NCBI GenBank assembly: GCA_964630905.1
Contig: CAZVWR010000008.1
Span: 26,039-90,038 of the forward strand
Origin: JAGOEX01 sp964630905
Lineage (GTDB): Bacteria > UBP6 > UBA1177
Reading direction: 5' to 3'
DNA length: 64,000 bases
Below the pieces are notes generated by a model, which saw only the letters and a list, made by a program, of their open reading frames with translations, did no database searches and was not told the origin of the DNA. Position numbers and translations under genes: made by a program. This document shows positions 25,347-35,120 of this stretch, in pieces; position 1 is the stretch's first letter, and the number at the start of each line of letters is the position of its first letter.

Positions 25347-27419
25347 ATGTTTAGTTATTTTAGAGTGTTGTCTTTTTTTAGAGTTTTTATCGGAATCATT
25401 TTAATGTCTGTTTTACAGACTGTTTCAGCTCAAATGGGACCGGAAGTATCTGTCGATTCAAATGGGAAAGTTCTGAAATGGGAGGAAGGGAGCCGTGATT
25501 ATTTTGTTATGCACAAATCCATTCTTCTTAACCTTAACCAGACAAAATGTATTCAGGATTGCAAGCCAGGACAGGATAAAGCAGGAAATCCTCAGGCAGA
25601 TGCCTGTGTTGATCCAGCAGTCGGAACAACTTTTACTCTTATGAACAATCATATTCCGCCTGATGCACATATCGAAGCGGCATATCTTGTCTGGACGACA
25701 GCGGTTGAAAGGGATAAGTTCGATACTATGGTTGATAATTCGGTAACGCTGACTTTTGCAGGAAAAGATGGAAATGTCAATCATTCTGCTGAAATTACAG
25801 GTCCGGAACATTATCTTAACGAATCTGCCGGTTTTACATATGAAGGAAAAAAACTGGAATTTCCCCTCATGAGCGGGTATGCGAATCCTTTTAAAACATG
25901 CAATGTCGATACTGATTGTCATGAATCTATAGGAACATATTCAGAATGTGTTCCCGGGAATGACGGAAAAAATTATTGCGGACTCAGGCAGGGGGCATAT
26001 ACATACCGGATAGATGTCACCGATTTCTTTGAAACTGTTCATGAATTGGGTCGTGATGCCGGGATAACGCTGGATGGGTTTCAGCTTCTTGGGAATTACA
26101 ATGTCAGCGGAATTCCCTGCACCAATTCATCTCATTATCTTGATATTTCAGGAATGATCGGCGGCTGGTCGATAATCATGGTCTATACATCAGAAAAGAT
26201 ATTCCCGAAAAAAATATATATTTATGATGATCTGAACATTTATCAGTTTCAGGAGATGGATATTAATGTAGCAGGATTTGAGCTTCCCACCGATGCTAAT
26301 GTTAAAATAACTCTGCACACTCTTGAAGGTGATCCGGGTCTTACCGGTGCTGTTGCAAACCCTCATGAATCATTGAAGATAAGCGGCGCTCAGACTTTTG
26401 ACTGGGTTTCACTCCAAAATATCTGCAACCCGGGCGTTAATGACTCTTTCGGGAAACCTTATACTGAAATTTATAACTCAATATCGAGTGTCCATGGCTG
26501 GGAGGATGAACTTCCATTCTGTGTCGGAGACTATAACGACCCGAATTCACTTGAATATTCAATGGATGTTGACACTTTTGTCCTGAAAGCATCTGATCCG
26601 CTTTTTGAGCCCCATTTAATAAGAGGTGATACAAACCTCTGGGTAAAAATAGGTTCCAATATGGACGGTGTTTACACAAATTATATGGTTTTAAGCATTG
26701 ACACAAGGGCCCCGAAATTTGATATTCCCGCTAATGCACAAACTCCTGACGGCAGAGAAAAGAATGTTTGTTCCTGCTCTGCTGAAAGGGATTATTTCTG
26801 TGCCGATTCAGCGATGTATTTTCTGATAAAAGTCCAGAACTGGGGTGATAATGCCGCACTGAATGTGCAAGTGAAGGATGCACTGCCGACAAATATTGAA
26901 TATGTTCCGGGAACAGCACAGATAGCAACACAGTTTGACAGTGACGGTAACGGAACAGACTGGAAAAAAGTTGAAGATGCCGGTGAGGGAGGATTTCCGT
27001 TTGCGGAACCATATTTAGTTGCTGATGTCATGGAGCCGTGTGATCAGGTCAGTCAGACATGCCTGAACACAGTTCTTGTCAGATTCAAAGTGATGCCGAA
27101 AGAAGGACTTCCTAAAAATGCAGTCATTACAAATACTGCTGAAATAACTGACAGCACCGGCATAGTTTATTATTCCAACACATCTGTTCCACTGCGTCTT
27201 AAAAATGATGCCGGATGTGACACCGAGTGTAAATCGCCAACCCTTGAAGTGTGCGGCGGATCAAAAACTGACGGCGGTGATTCAGGGAACACCGGTAATA
27301 GCGGCGATACTGGAGACACCGGTGACAGCGGAGACACTGGTGATACAGAAAAGAATGATAGTGAAGATGAAGACGCTGGTGATGAAAATGTCGGCTGCGG
27401 TTGTGTTTTGATATTATAA
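25347..27419 (+). CDS. large secreted protein with DUF11-like domain and C-terminal cysteine tail
   Basis: The signal peptide (about 1-28, ending SAQ) precedes a conserved core (about 29-445) with paired cysteines (CIQDCKPG, CNVDTDC) and the GGWSIIMVYTSE and IYIYDDLNIYQF segments. A DUF11-like Ig domain follows (about 480-615, NVQVKDALPTNIEYVPGTAQI), then a Gly/Asp/Thr/Ser linker (about 635-680) and a terminal GCGCVLIL. The core is clearly paralogous to the protein at 61689 (shared GPE, PQADxCVD, AAYLVWT, TDNSVTL-like and MDVDTF segments). Location: cell surface or medium, plausibly by the adjacent type II system (inference). The ATG is chosen since it begins the signal peptide and has GAGG upstream. 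Confidence 0.75.
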   Translation: MFSYFRVLSFFRVFIGIILMSVLQTVSAQMGPEVSVDSNGKVLKWEEGSRDYFVMHKSILLNLNQTKCIQDCKPGQDKAGNPQADACVDPAVGTTFTLMNNHIPPDAHIEAAYLVWTTAVERDKFDTMVDNSVTLTFAGKDGNVNHSAEITGPEHYLNESAGFTYEGKKLEFPLMSGYANPFKTCNVDTDCHESIGTYSECVPGNDGKNYCGLRQGAYTYRIDVTDFFETVHELGRDAGITLDGFQLLGNYNVSGIPCTNSSHYLDISGMIGGWSIIMVYTSEKIFPKKIYIYDDLNIYQFQEMDINVAGFELPTDANVKITLHTLEGDPGLTGAVANPHESLKISGAQTFDWVSLQNICNPGVNDSFGKPYTEIYNSISSVHGWEDELPFCVGDYNDPNSLEYSMDVDTFVLKASDPLFEPHLIRGDTNLWVKIGSNMDGVYTNYMVLSIDTRAPKFDIPANAQTPDGREKNVCSCSAERDYFCADSAMYFLIKVQNWGDNAALNVQVKDALPTNIEYVPGTAQIATQFDSDGNGTDWKKVEDAGEGGFPFAEPYLVADVMEPCDQVSQTCLNTVLVRFKVMPKEGLPKNAVITNTAEITDSTGIVYYSNTSVPLRLKNDAGCDTECKSPTLEVCGGSKTDGGDSGNTGNSGDTGDTGDSGDTGDTEKNDSEDEDAGDENVGCGCVLIL

Positions 27420-30400
27420 CGGGATATTAAAGAATGCTCTGTAATATTCAGCTATCGGGAGTCCGTCTGCTCCAAGTATTCCATCAGAAATTATGATTCC
27501 GTAAGTAGATCCCTTCATAAAAGCAGTGTCAGCGGTAAATCTGATTACTGTGTCACCTGCTTCAAAGCTGATTGTTCCTATAACTTCTTCACCGCTGTTT
27601 ACGTCATAGACGATAACAGTTCCGAGTATGACTGATATCGGGTTCACCGGTTCGCTGAAATAAACATCAACATGAGTCTGCACCTCAGATAAAGGAAGGT
27701 TGCTGCACAGAGCATTAGAGGGTCCGTTGTCTCCCGCTTTGGTATCAAAATTGAATTCGTGGTCACCATCGCCGAGAATATTGCCTGCGAGGTCTGAAGG
27801 TGTCGCTTCGACAACAAGGAGATAATCGGTTTCATCCATGAATTGACCTGAGTAAGGAGTAAAAGTTACAAATGTTCTTGTTCTGTCTATTGCGATACAA
27901 CCTTCAACTATCCCTGTAATGTCGGCGCTGTTGCAACCGGCAGGAACATCGTATGTCACATAAGTTCCGGCTTTTACAGATGAGGTGTTCATCGGTTCAG
28001 TAAAGTATATTTCGAGTGGTTCCGATATACTCCATGCAGGTGTTATATCTTCAGGCTTTGTAGCTGCAAAATCAGGCGGTGTTGTTTCAACACTGAATTG
28101 AGCAGAAACATCAGCGGCAAGAGCGTTGCCTGCAATATCAAATATGGAAGTAGTAGCAGTTACTTTATAAGGACTCAGGCTGCTCTGGAGATAATTTGCC
28201 GGGGTTATTGTTACCACGTTGCCTTCAGTTCTGTAACTGCAATCTAATGCTGTTTCATCTTTATCAGTTATTTTTATTGAACCGAAGTTTACAGATTTTG
28301 GATAAAGGTCTTCATTAAATATCAGAGTGATCTTTGAATCGGCTTTAATGTCTATTGCGCCGTCAGCTTCAACAAGTCCGAGTGTTTCAGAAACTGCTTT
28401 TATTCCTGATGTGCTGATCACAGGCGGAGTGCCTTCAACAGTATAGTAGTAAGTGATATCAACTCCCGGAAGCGTGGAAAAGTTATAAAGGTTAGCCATC
28501 AGTGAGAAGTATATTTTGAGCCTTATATTTGCTCCGGCAGGCATAAATTGAACTTCTCTGCCGCTTGTTACAGGTTCAAATTCAGCAACATCTCCGTTGT
28601 CCGGCAGGTTAGGATAGTACTCTGAAGTTGTGTAATATTTTTTAACCAGTGTCCAGGAAATATTTGTCTTATTTGAAGCAAAAACGTGATCCAGTTCAAC
28701 ATTGCTTGAATCAATGAAACCTTTTATTTTCCATCTTCCGTTATCCACAGGATTAGTTGCACCTGTCATTTCAATAAAATAATCTGAAGAATCAATTACA
28801 AAAGGTGTTGTTGTTACAGAAAATACGGTTGACCCTGTTGTAATAATTCCGTTGCTCCCCGAAGCAAGTATCTGAACAAGATCAACTGTTTCGTCATTAA
28901 TAAGTCCTGCATTCATAGAGTATCGCTTGTCATCAACACCCTGCCATGTCATCCTGAACCGTTGGTTTCCGTAAATTGTTGATCCGTTAGCCGGGGTTAT
29001 TACTGCCGGATCTGACGGTGTTATTGCATTTGTTGCAGGAGCACCTCCTGACTGACCGAGATAAGTTTGTCTTTCAACAACAGGGTTTCCTCTATAGTCA
29101 AGGATATTTGATGTGGCAACAAGGTGGATGTCCAGCTTCCCGTCCTTATAAGAAGGTATGGTATTCATCAGAACAACAGTCGGGTCATGTGAGTAGAAAG
29201 TAGGAAGCGTATAATATTTTAAGCCCTCTACCATATAATACAAAGTATCTTCATTAACAGCCTGATAAATTACCGGTCTTGAGAAAAGTGCCATTGCTCT
29301 CTGGCCTTCACCCGGATTTATAACGGCTTCAGGATTGAATTTAACATGTGTTTCAGGAGAAGTTGTAAATTTCTGAATGAGAACTCCCGGAACAGGATTA
29401 CCTTTAATATCTTTGATGTAATTGGTGTGGTTGGCTCTAGTCCTTCCTTTTATTTTAAGAACATGATAATCGCTGTTACTGAAAACCTTCCACTTTAATC
29501 CGTTCTGAGCGGAAGCAAATGTTTTGTCAATTGTATAGCTGTTGCTGCCTGTATTGACAGAAGTTATAGTAGCGGTCAGATTGTTCCCTTCAGTTGCTGA
29601 TCCGTAGATCATTATCGATTTGCCGAGGTCTCTTTCATTCTTAACCTCAAAGTTGTTGTAAAGTCCGTTTATTACAACTGTTGATCCAGTTACATTTGCA
29701 TTATATCCGCTATAATCACTGTGGTGTTCAATCTGTTCAGAAAGAGATACTGTGACTGATTTATTGTCAGTAGAAGAAGTAAATACAAAGCCCGCCCCGT
29801 CAATGATTTTTGACCACGAAACATTTGAGGAATCAGCGGCAAGTGTTGCGGCAAGAACAACAGCGGTGTCTGAAGTTACTGAACTTATTGTGTAAACTCC
29901 AGCATTTTCACCGTAAAGGATCTGTATCTTTTTGCCGGCATCATTTGTTTTGAAAGTGCCTGGTGCTGTGACCGTGAAAGTTGCACTTCCGGAAATTGTT
30001 ATGCCGTCATCGCCTCGTCCATCCTCAATTTCAATAGTGTCTGAAGTAAAAGTTGCAACGTCAACAGGTTCATGGAAATTGATCCTGAATTCAGAATTTA
30101 CAGGAACATCATCTCCTTCATCAAGAGATGTGTCTCCCACAACAATGTTGGAGTATGTTACACTGTGAACCGCGGAAGGAACAGGGGTTACAAATGTATA
30201 AATATATTCATTTTCTCCGCCTGTAACAGGAACATTTGCCGGATCAATGCCGAAATCTGCATTTTTGATGAATGTTGAAAGGTGTGCAGAGAAATCAGTA
30301 TTCATCGGAAGTTCGAACTGAAGGTCGGCACTTGTTTCACCGCAGCTGAAAAGGGCAGGGAAATCAGGTGTGAGCGTTGCCATGTCACAGTGTTCGTTGC

Positions 30401-33400
30401 TGGTAATAGGATCACATGTTCCGCCACCAGTCCAGTTGCCAAGTTCAACAGTTCCCGGAACGAGTGTCGTTCCGCCGAATTCATTTATGAAACTCAAATA
30501 GAAAGTCCCTTCGCTGACAGTTGTCACATCAACATCTTCATTGAACTCTGCAATGACTTTCATTGTTTCAAGAGTATTTCCGTCAATATAAACACGGTTA
30601 AGAAGTCCGCCTGGAGAAGTTTTGAATGATGCAGTGTTAAGAGCGGTGAGACGCATTCCTGTCGTGTCTTCAATATCTCTGCTGACAACAACGGTGTACC
30701 ACTCTTCAGTGTCAAGTGTCGCGTCCGGATTTATAATAACTTTGGTATTGCCGTCCTGAATACTATACGGGGTCACAGTATTAAGTGCCACAACATCAGG
30801 ATCGTCACAGGAGTTCTTGTTGAATCCCTTTACAAGGCAGATGTTCGGAACAATTCCGTCTGCATCTGGAAATTCAGGGTTTGGAGCCGGTTCATTTTCA
30901 ACTGTTGCAGGATTAACCGGTTTTGAGAAAATGCACTCAGGATGTACTGCAGGAGAAACGCCCACAGTATTATGAGGCGGAACGATCTTGACAGAAAGAG
31001 GCGGGTTGTCGGATGTTCCGAATCCGAAATTAAATGCCGGAACAAGATATCCCTGAGTCGGATCATGCGGGCTTACGGTTGCCGCTCTTGCATCACGGAT
31101 ATTTGAAGAGAGCATTACGGCAAAATCCCTGCTGAATCCGAATTCACTGTCTGCTGTGAATGTAATAGTTTCATTGCCTGATGTACACTGCCATGATCCG
31201 GGTATAAGTGTTCCTGCCGATCCGTCAAGAGGATCTGTCACGAAAAGCCCGTCATCATATTTAACAACTATATTTGAATCATTTATGGTTGTGCAGTCAG
31301 GAGCCGCAGAAAAGATAACTTTTATCATTTTTTCAGTGCTCGCAACACTTCTATTGTCATGAGCAGGAATCGTCATAAGAACTTTAAGCTCTTCAAGACG
31401 GTAAACTTCAAGAAGGAAAACAACATCCTTAGTATTATGTCCGCCTCTTACTGTGGCTCTGTCGCTTGTCATAATTCCGCTTACCGCATCGGCAGATCCA
31501 GGGATCGTGACTCTGATCTTTGTGCCGTAAGGGAAGTTTGCAGTCGGAATGAATGTTATTACATTGTCGCTTCCTATAAGATTTACAGGATCGGGAGCGT
31601 CATCAGCATTAAACGAAAGAGTTCCTGATATTGTCCCGTTGGCAGTATCATTCATCGGATCTGCAAGACCTGTTACATCTTCAACGATGAAGCTTGTTCC
31701 CAATATTGCAGTTGTCTGATCGACTCCTTCTGAAAAGCCGACGACGATCGCATCGTCAACAGACATAAGAAATTTTCCGCTTGCAGTTCCGACATTGATG
31801 ACTCCGAGAGCAGGAGGATCAATTGTGCTGTATAGAGCAGTATATCCCTCTCTTAAATGTCCCTGAAGAGGATCAAAAACGTCATTTATATCTTTAGCCC
31901 GCAGCGATGCGACCGAATTTTCAAGAACAAGTAAAACATCTCTGCTGTATTTAATATCAGTTGCCGGAACGAAAGTGACAGATGTATCACCATCGGCACA
32001 ATCAGGTGCTATGGCATAAATTATATCCCCGTCAGGATTTTCGGGGTCAGTTGAATCAAAAACGAATTTAACAGATGGCTCTTCTTCATTTTCGAGTGTG
32101 TCACAGTCAATACCTTCTGAAAAAGTAACGGTCACATCCATATTTATAGGAATCTGATCACTTCCGTTGCCGGGAGTCATCTGGGTTACGACAAAATCGG
32201 GAATAAGTTCCACATCGAAAAGATATATTTTTGTTTCAGAAAGCTGTCCGCCTTTGTTTGTAGCACGGTCACTGACTATTCCGTCCATCGAAGGAAGTGG
32301 CTGTCCAATGAGTGTTACTCTGATCTTTGTTCCGTAAAGAAGAAACTCATCAGGGGTAAAAGTAACGACATTGTCACTTCCGATAACAGTTTCAGGGTCG
32401 GGAGCATCTGTTCCGTTCCATGAAATATCGCCGGCGATCGTTCCGTTTGCAGTATCATTTTCAGGATCAACAAGCCCTGTCACATCTTCAATGACGATAT
32501 TTGTGCCGAGTGTTGCACTTGCCTGTTTTACACCTTCACTGAATTTTATGATGAGAGTATCGGTTCCTTCACCGAAATTTCTTTTCATAGGACTTGTTCC
32601 GCTTCCGCTCATAACACTTTCGATTGAAAGGGCGGGCGGATTTACAGTTCCAAATACTGCGACAAAATTTTCTTTGAGAAACCCTGAATTTGCAGTTGCA
32701 ATGGCTGTTTTTACAGCACTTGTCAGTGTGACTCTTATCTCTCTTGAATATCCGTAAATGTCAGCTGGTGAAAATGTGAGTTCTTTTCCGTCTTCACTGA
32801 AAACAAGACCATTCTCTTCAGCCGGCTCAATAACAGTTGGATTTTCCGCATCAGTTATATCTTCAACTATCAGACTTGTTCCAACTGCAACGGTTGTCTG
32901 GTCTATCGGGTGAGAGAAAACTATTTTTATATCCTTTCTTATCGGAACATCCCATGCACCGGCTCCCGGATTGGTATAAATAACGGTAAGATTGTCAGGG
33001 TCAAGAGTGTTGAAAAGAGCTTTTGTTTCTATTGCGAGATTTCCACCGATGGAGTTTGATGTGTCGGCTTTCTGAATCGTTGTTTTAAAAACGATCTCAT
33101 AATTTGAGGAGTATTTCAAAGGTTCCGACGGTGTGAAAGTGACAGCATGCGTTGTCTTATCGTATTTGATTTCCCCTTCAACTTTTACAATGTTCTCAGG
33201 GTCAGTAGTGTTAGAAACAATAAAAGAATCGTTTGTCAGAGTAGTTTCAACAACATCTTCTGAAAAGACTGCTTTTATCTCTGTTTCAAGAACGACACTT
33301 CCGCTTCCGTCAGCAGGCGAAATGGAAAGAATTCTAAGCGGACTGTCCACGCTTACCACAAATTCCTGATCACTGCAGGAAGAAAGAAAAAACATTCCCG

Positions 33401-33452
33401 ATGATACGAAAACCGCCATCAGCAATGAAAACAATTTCTGAACTCTTAACAT
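27414..33452 (-). CDS. giant lipoprotein with about a dozen Ig-like (Big_5) domains
   Basis: The lipobox FFLSSC (Cys near 26) anchors a 2012-residue chain of repeated SbsA-type Ig-like domains. Each opens with a P-x-(D/N)-G-s-x-x-(V/I)-P-type turn and an I-x-V-x-F-S-(E/K)-(P/D)-V strand and closes with L-x-Y-(S/G)-x-x-Y-x-(V/I). About twelve can be counted. Two non-adjacent stretches are near copies (NDTANGTI, APDP, GSDNVVTF/VITF). Such chains are extracellular spacers or adhesins on the outer membrane; exposure to the outside is inference. GGGAGG lies before the ATG. It is the last gene of a three-gene minus operon, and its stop overlaps the stop of the convergent gene. Confidence 0.85.
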   Translation of the reverse strand: MLRVQKLFSLLMAVFVSSGMFFLSSCSDQEFVVSVDSPLRILSISPADGSGSVVLETEIKAVFSEDVVETTLTNDSFIVSNTTDPENIVKVEGEIKYDKTTHAVTFTPSEPLKYSSNYEIVFKTTIQKADTSNSIGGNLAIETKALFNTLDPDNLTVIYTNPGAGAWDVPIRKDIKIVFSHPIDQTTVAVGTSLIVEDITDAENPTVIEPAEENGLVFSEDGKELTFSPADIYGYSREIRVTLTSAVKTAIATANSGFLKENFVAVFGTVNPPALSIESVMSGSGTSPMKRNFGEGTDTLIIKFSEGVKQASATLGTNIVIEDVTGLVDPENDTANGTIAGDISWNGTDAPDPETVIGSDNVVTFTPDEFLLYGTKIRVTLIGQPLPSMDGIVSDRATNKGGQLSETKIYLFDVELIPDFVVTQMTPGNGSDQIPINMDVTVTFSEGIDCDTLENEEEPSVKFVFDSTDPENPDGDIIYAIAPDCADGDTSVTFVPATDIKYSRDVLLVLENSVASLRAKDINDVFDPLQGHLREGYTALYSTIDPPALGVINVGTASGKFLMSVDDAIVVGFSEGVDQTTAILGTSFIVEDVTGLADPMNDTANGTISGTLSFNADDAPDPVNLIGSDNVITFIPTANFPYGTKIRVTIPGSADAVSGIMTSDRATVRGGHNTKDVVFLLEVYRLEELKVLMTIPAHDNRSVASTEKMIKVIFSAAPDCTTINDSNIVVKYDDGLFVTDPLDGSAGTLIPGSWQCTSGNETITFTADSEFGFSRDFAVMLSSNIRDARAATVSPHDPTQGYLVPAFNFGFGTSDNPPLSVKIVPPHNTVGVSPAVHPECIFSKPVNPATVENEPAPNPEFPDADGIVPNICLVKGFNKNSCDDPDVVALNTVTPYSIQDGNTKVIINPDATLDTEEWYTVVVSRDIEDTTGMRLTALNTASFKTSPGGLLNRVYIDGNTLETMKVIAEFNEDVDVTTVSEGTFYLSFINEFGGTTLVPGTVELGNWTGGGTCDPITSNEHCDMATLTPDFPALFSCGETSADLQFELPMNTDFSAHLSTFIKNADFGIDPANVPVTGGENEYIYTFVTPVPSAVHSVTYSNIVVGDTSLDEGDDVPVNSEFRINFHEPVDVATFTSDTIEIEDGRGDDGITISGSATFTVTAPGTFKTNDAGKKIQILYGENAGVYTISSVTSDTAVVLAATLAADSSNVSWSKIIDGAGFVFTSSTDNKSVTVSLSEQIEHHSDYSGYNANVTGSTVVINGLYNNFEVKNERDLGKSIMIYGSATEGNNLTATITSVNTGSNSYTIDKTFASAQNGLKWKVFSNSDYHVLKIKGRTRANHTNYIKDIKGNPVPGVLIQKFTTSPETHVKFNPEAVINPGEGQRAMALFSRPVIYQAVNEDTLYYMVEGLKYYTLPTFYSHDPTVVLMNTIPSYKDGKLDIHLVATSNILDYRGNPVVERQTYLGQSGGAPATNAITPSDPAVITPANGSTIYGNQRFRMTWQGVDDKRYSMNAGLINDETVDLVQILASGSNGIITTGSTVFSVTTTPFVIDSSDYFIEMTGATNPVDNGRWKIKGFIDSSNVELDHVFASNKTNISWTLVKKYYTTSEYYPNLPDNGDVAEFEPVTSGREVQFMPAGANIRLKIYFSLMANLYNFSTLPGVDITYYYTVEGTPPVISTSGIKAVSETLGLVEADGAIDIKADSKITLIFNEDLYPKSVNFGSIKITDKDETALDCSYRTEGNVVTITPANYLQSSLSPYKVTATTSIFDIAGNALAADVSAQFSVETTPPDFAATKPEDITPAWSISEPLEIYFTEPMNTSSVKAGTYVTYDVPAGCNSADITGIVEGCIAIDRTRTFVTFTPYSGQFMDETDYLLVVEATPSDLAGNILGDGDHEFNFDTKAGDNGPSNALCSNLPLSEVQTHVDVYFSEPVNPISVILGTVIVYDVNSGEEVIGTISFEAGDTVIRFTADTAFMKGSTYGIIISDGILGADGLPIAEYYRAFFNIPL

Positions 33453-33470
33453 GGTATCCTCCCGTATTTA

Positions 33471-34235
33471 TTAAAAAATATATTTATAGCCAAGAAGAAA
33501 GCTCAGTCCGCCGATATCCCCGTTCTCTTTATTAAACTGAGGATATTCAAAATCAAGGAGCATTCCTGTATATCTCGCTTCAAAGGTTATGCCTCCGAAT
33601 ATTCCGAATCTTAAGTCTGCACCAAGACCGGCATACCAGCCGTATGCAACATCTTTTGCACTCGATTTTCCACCGAATGATGAGCCCTCAGACCAGGCAA
33701 AGACAGCGGCAAAACCGCCTCCGGCATGAAAGAACAGGAGATCCTTTATCATCGGATAATCGAGCTCCAGGCCTATAAAAAGGGGAACAGTGTCAATTCT
33801 CCATGAATAATCATAAAGCCCTGATTGGGGGTCAAGGTTTGTTCCTTTTCCTTTTAAAGTATAATATCCCGCTTCCGCCCCTATTGAGAGGTGCGGATTC
33901 CAGAAAGGGAAAATATAGTGAAGTTTTCCGTGAATCGCCCATGTTGCATCTGCTTTTCCGGTCGGCACAGTGACATTTGCCATTACAGCGGCTGAAACAT
34001 ATTTTGTTTTCTGCTTTTCAGGTTCCTTTTTTTCTTTTTCCGGCTCCGCAGTCACTTTTTTCTCAATGGCCGGCTCTACCTGCTTAACAGATTCGTCTTT
34101 TTTAATGGTTTCTGTTTCAAGTTGCTGATATTTATCATGAAGTGACGCAGAGTCATCTTTTTTAACCTCTGCACTCAAAACCAACGCGGAAAAAATGATC
34201 GGGATAAAAAACATTAGCTGAATTTTATATCTCAT
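33471..34235 (-). CDS. outer membrane beta-barrel protein with charged linker
   Basis: The signal peptide (1-21) is followed by a Lys/Glu/Pro-rich segment (about 24-78) and a predicted eight-stranded-size barrel (about 80-254) of alternating aromatic and Gly residues, ending YKYIF. This resembles small OmpA/OmpW-like barrels. It has GGAGG before the start and lies between two Ig-like lipoprotein genes, with 1-base and 18-base gaps. Inference: it forms an outer membrane partner for the two lipoproteins. Exact family unknown. Confidence 0.72.
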   Translation of the reverse strand: MRYKIQLMFFIPIIFSALVLSAEVKKDDSASLHDKYQQLETETIKKDESVKQVEPAIEKKVTAEPEKEKKEPEKQKTKYVSAAVMANVTVPTGKADATWAIHGKLHYIFPFWNPHLSIGAEAGYYTLKGKGTNLDPQSGLYDYSWRIDTVPLFIGLELDYPMIKDLLFFHAGGGFAAVFAWSEGSSFGGKSSAKDVAYGWYAGLGADLRFGIFGGITFEARYTGMLLDFEYPQFNKENGDIGGLSFLLGYKYIF

Positions 34236-34236
34236 A

Positions 34237-34971
34237 TCACTCCTCCGCAGTTGTAAAGTTTATAATAGTGTCTGCCCCGATCGAATTTCCTGCAATATCT
34301 TTTACAGCATGAGTGATTATAATGTTATATGAAGTTGAATGGGTAAGCTTGATCTTCGGAGTAAGAACGGCAGTCATTGTCTCTTCATCGTACGACACTT
34401 CACAGTCAACATCAGTTAGGAGAACAGTTGATTCGTTTATGGTTGAATCATCCATTTTTTTGGAAAATTCCACTGTTATTTCTTCCAGTTCTGACGCTTT
34501 TGCTTCTTCGCCGGCTTCGGGAACAGTTTTAACAATGACGGGTGCGACAGTTTTTATTGAAAATGAAAATCTGTAAGGTGAATCGGTTCCGTCAGTTTTC
34601 AAGGGAAGTCCTGCTTCGTCAGTGATTATTCTGTAAACTTCAACTGAATAGAGAGATCCTTCATTTAATTTATTTTCCGGAATTATTTCGACAGTTTTGC
34701 CATCTTCAGAAAGGTTCACTGCATAATTTAACGAAATTTCATTCTCAAGCATAATAATAGATGAAGTGTGAACTGAAGCGTCCATTAACGGTTTTGAGAA
34801 ATTGATCGAAACTGCTGCTTCAGTAGAAACATCATCTGTCCCATCCGCAGGTGTCGTTTCAACAATTTCAGGCGGCAGTTCATTTTCTTTGCTAACCGGA
34901 GAGTATGGTTCAACACACCCGATTAAACCAAAAAGAATTGTCAATTCCCCGATAAGTTTAATGATTTTCAT
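34237..34971 (-). CDS. lipoprotein with two Ig-like (Big_5) domains
   Basis: The lipobox LFGLIGC (Cys18) is followed by two Ig-like domains (about 35-135 and 140-243). Each opens with a PPEIVETTPADGTDDV-like or APVIVKTVPEAGEEA turn, then FSKPLMD or FSKKMDD, and the last closes with HAVKDIAGN. Both domain type and 5' leader resemble the giant lipoprotein of the same operon, suggesting duplication. The ATG follows GGGAGGTACC; nine codons further upstream are open but not needed. First gene of the minus operon. Confidence 0.82.
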   Translation of the reverse strand: MKIIKLIGELTILFGLIGCVEPYSPVSKENELPPEIVETTPADGTDDVSTEAAVSINFSKPLMDASVHTSSIIMLENEISLNYAVNLSEDGKTVEIIPENKLNEGSLYSVEVYRIITDEAGLPLKTDGTDSPYRFSFSIKTVAPVIVKTVPEAGEEAKASELEEITVEFSKKMDDSTINESTVLLTDVDCEVSYDEETMTAVLTPKIKLTHSTSYNIIITHAVKDIAGNSIGADTIINFTTAEE

Positions 34972-35059
34972 GGTACCTCCCGTATTTTGTTTCCGCACAA
35001 TCTAATGTTAGACGGGCAATTATATTAAAAAGTTCCATAAAAATCATTTTTTTTCGGTA

Positions 35060-35087
35060 TTGCAAAAATGTTTAAACCAGATAAAAT
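35060..35087 (+). promoter_or_regulatory. promoter for the 1222-residue lipoprotein
   Basis: TTGCAA and TAAAAT (five of six) are separated by 16 bases, about 35 bases before the start codon. The intergenic region is shared with the divergent Ig-like lipoprotein operon, for which a minus-strand TATAAT is visible near 35020 without a good -35. Confidence 0.4.
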
Positions 35088-35120
35088 ATCAGCCGGAACA
35101 AAATTTATCCGGAGGGGAAT

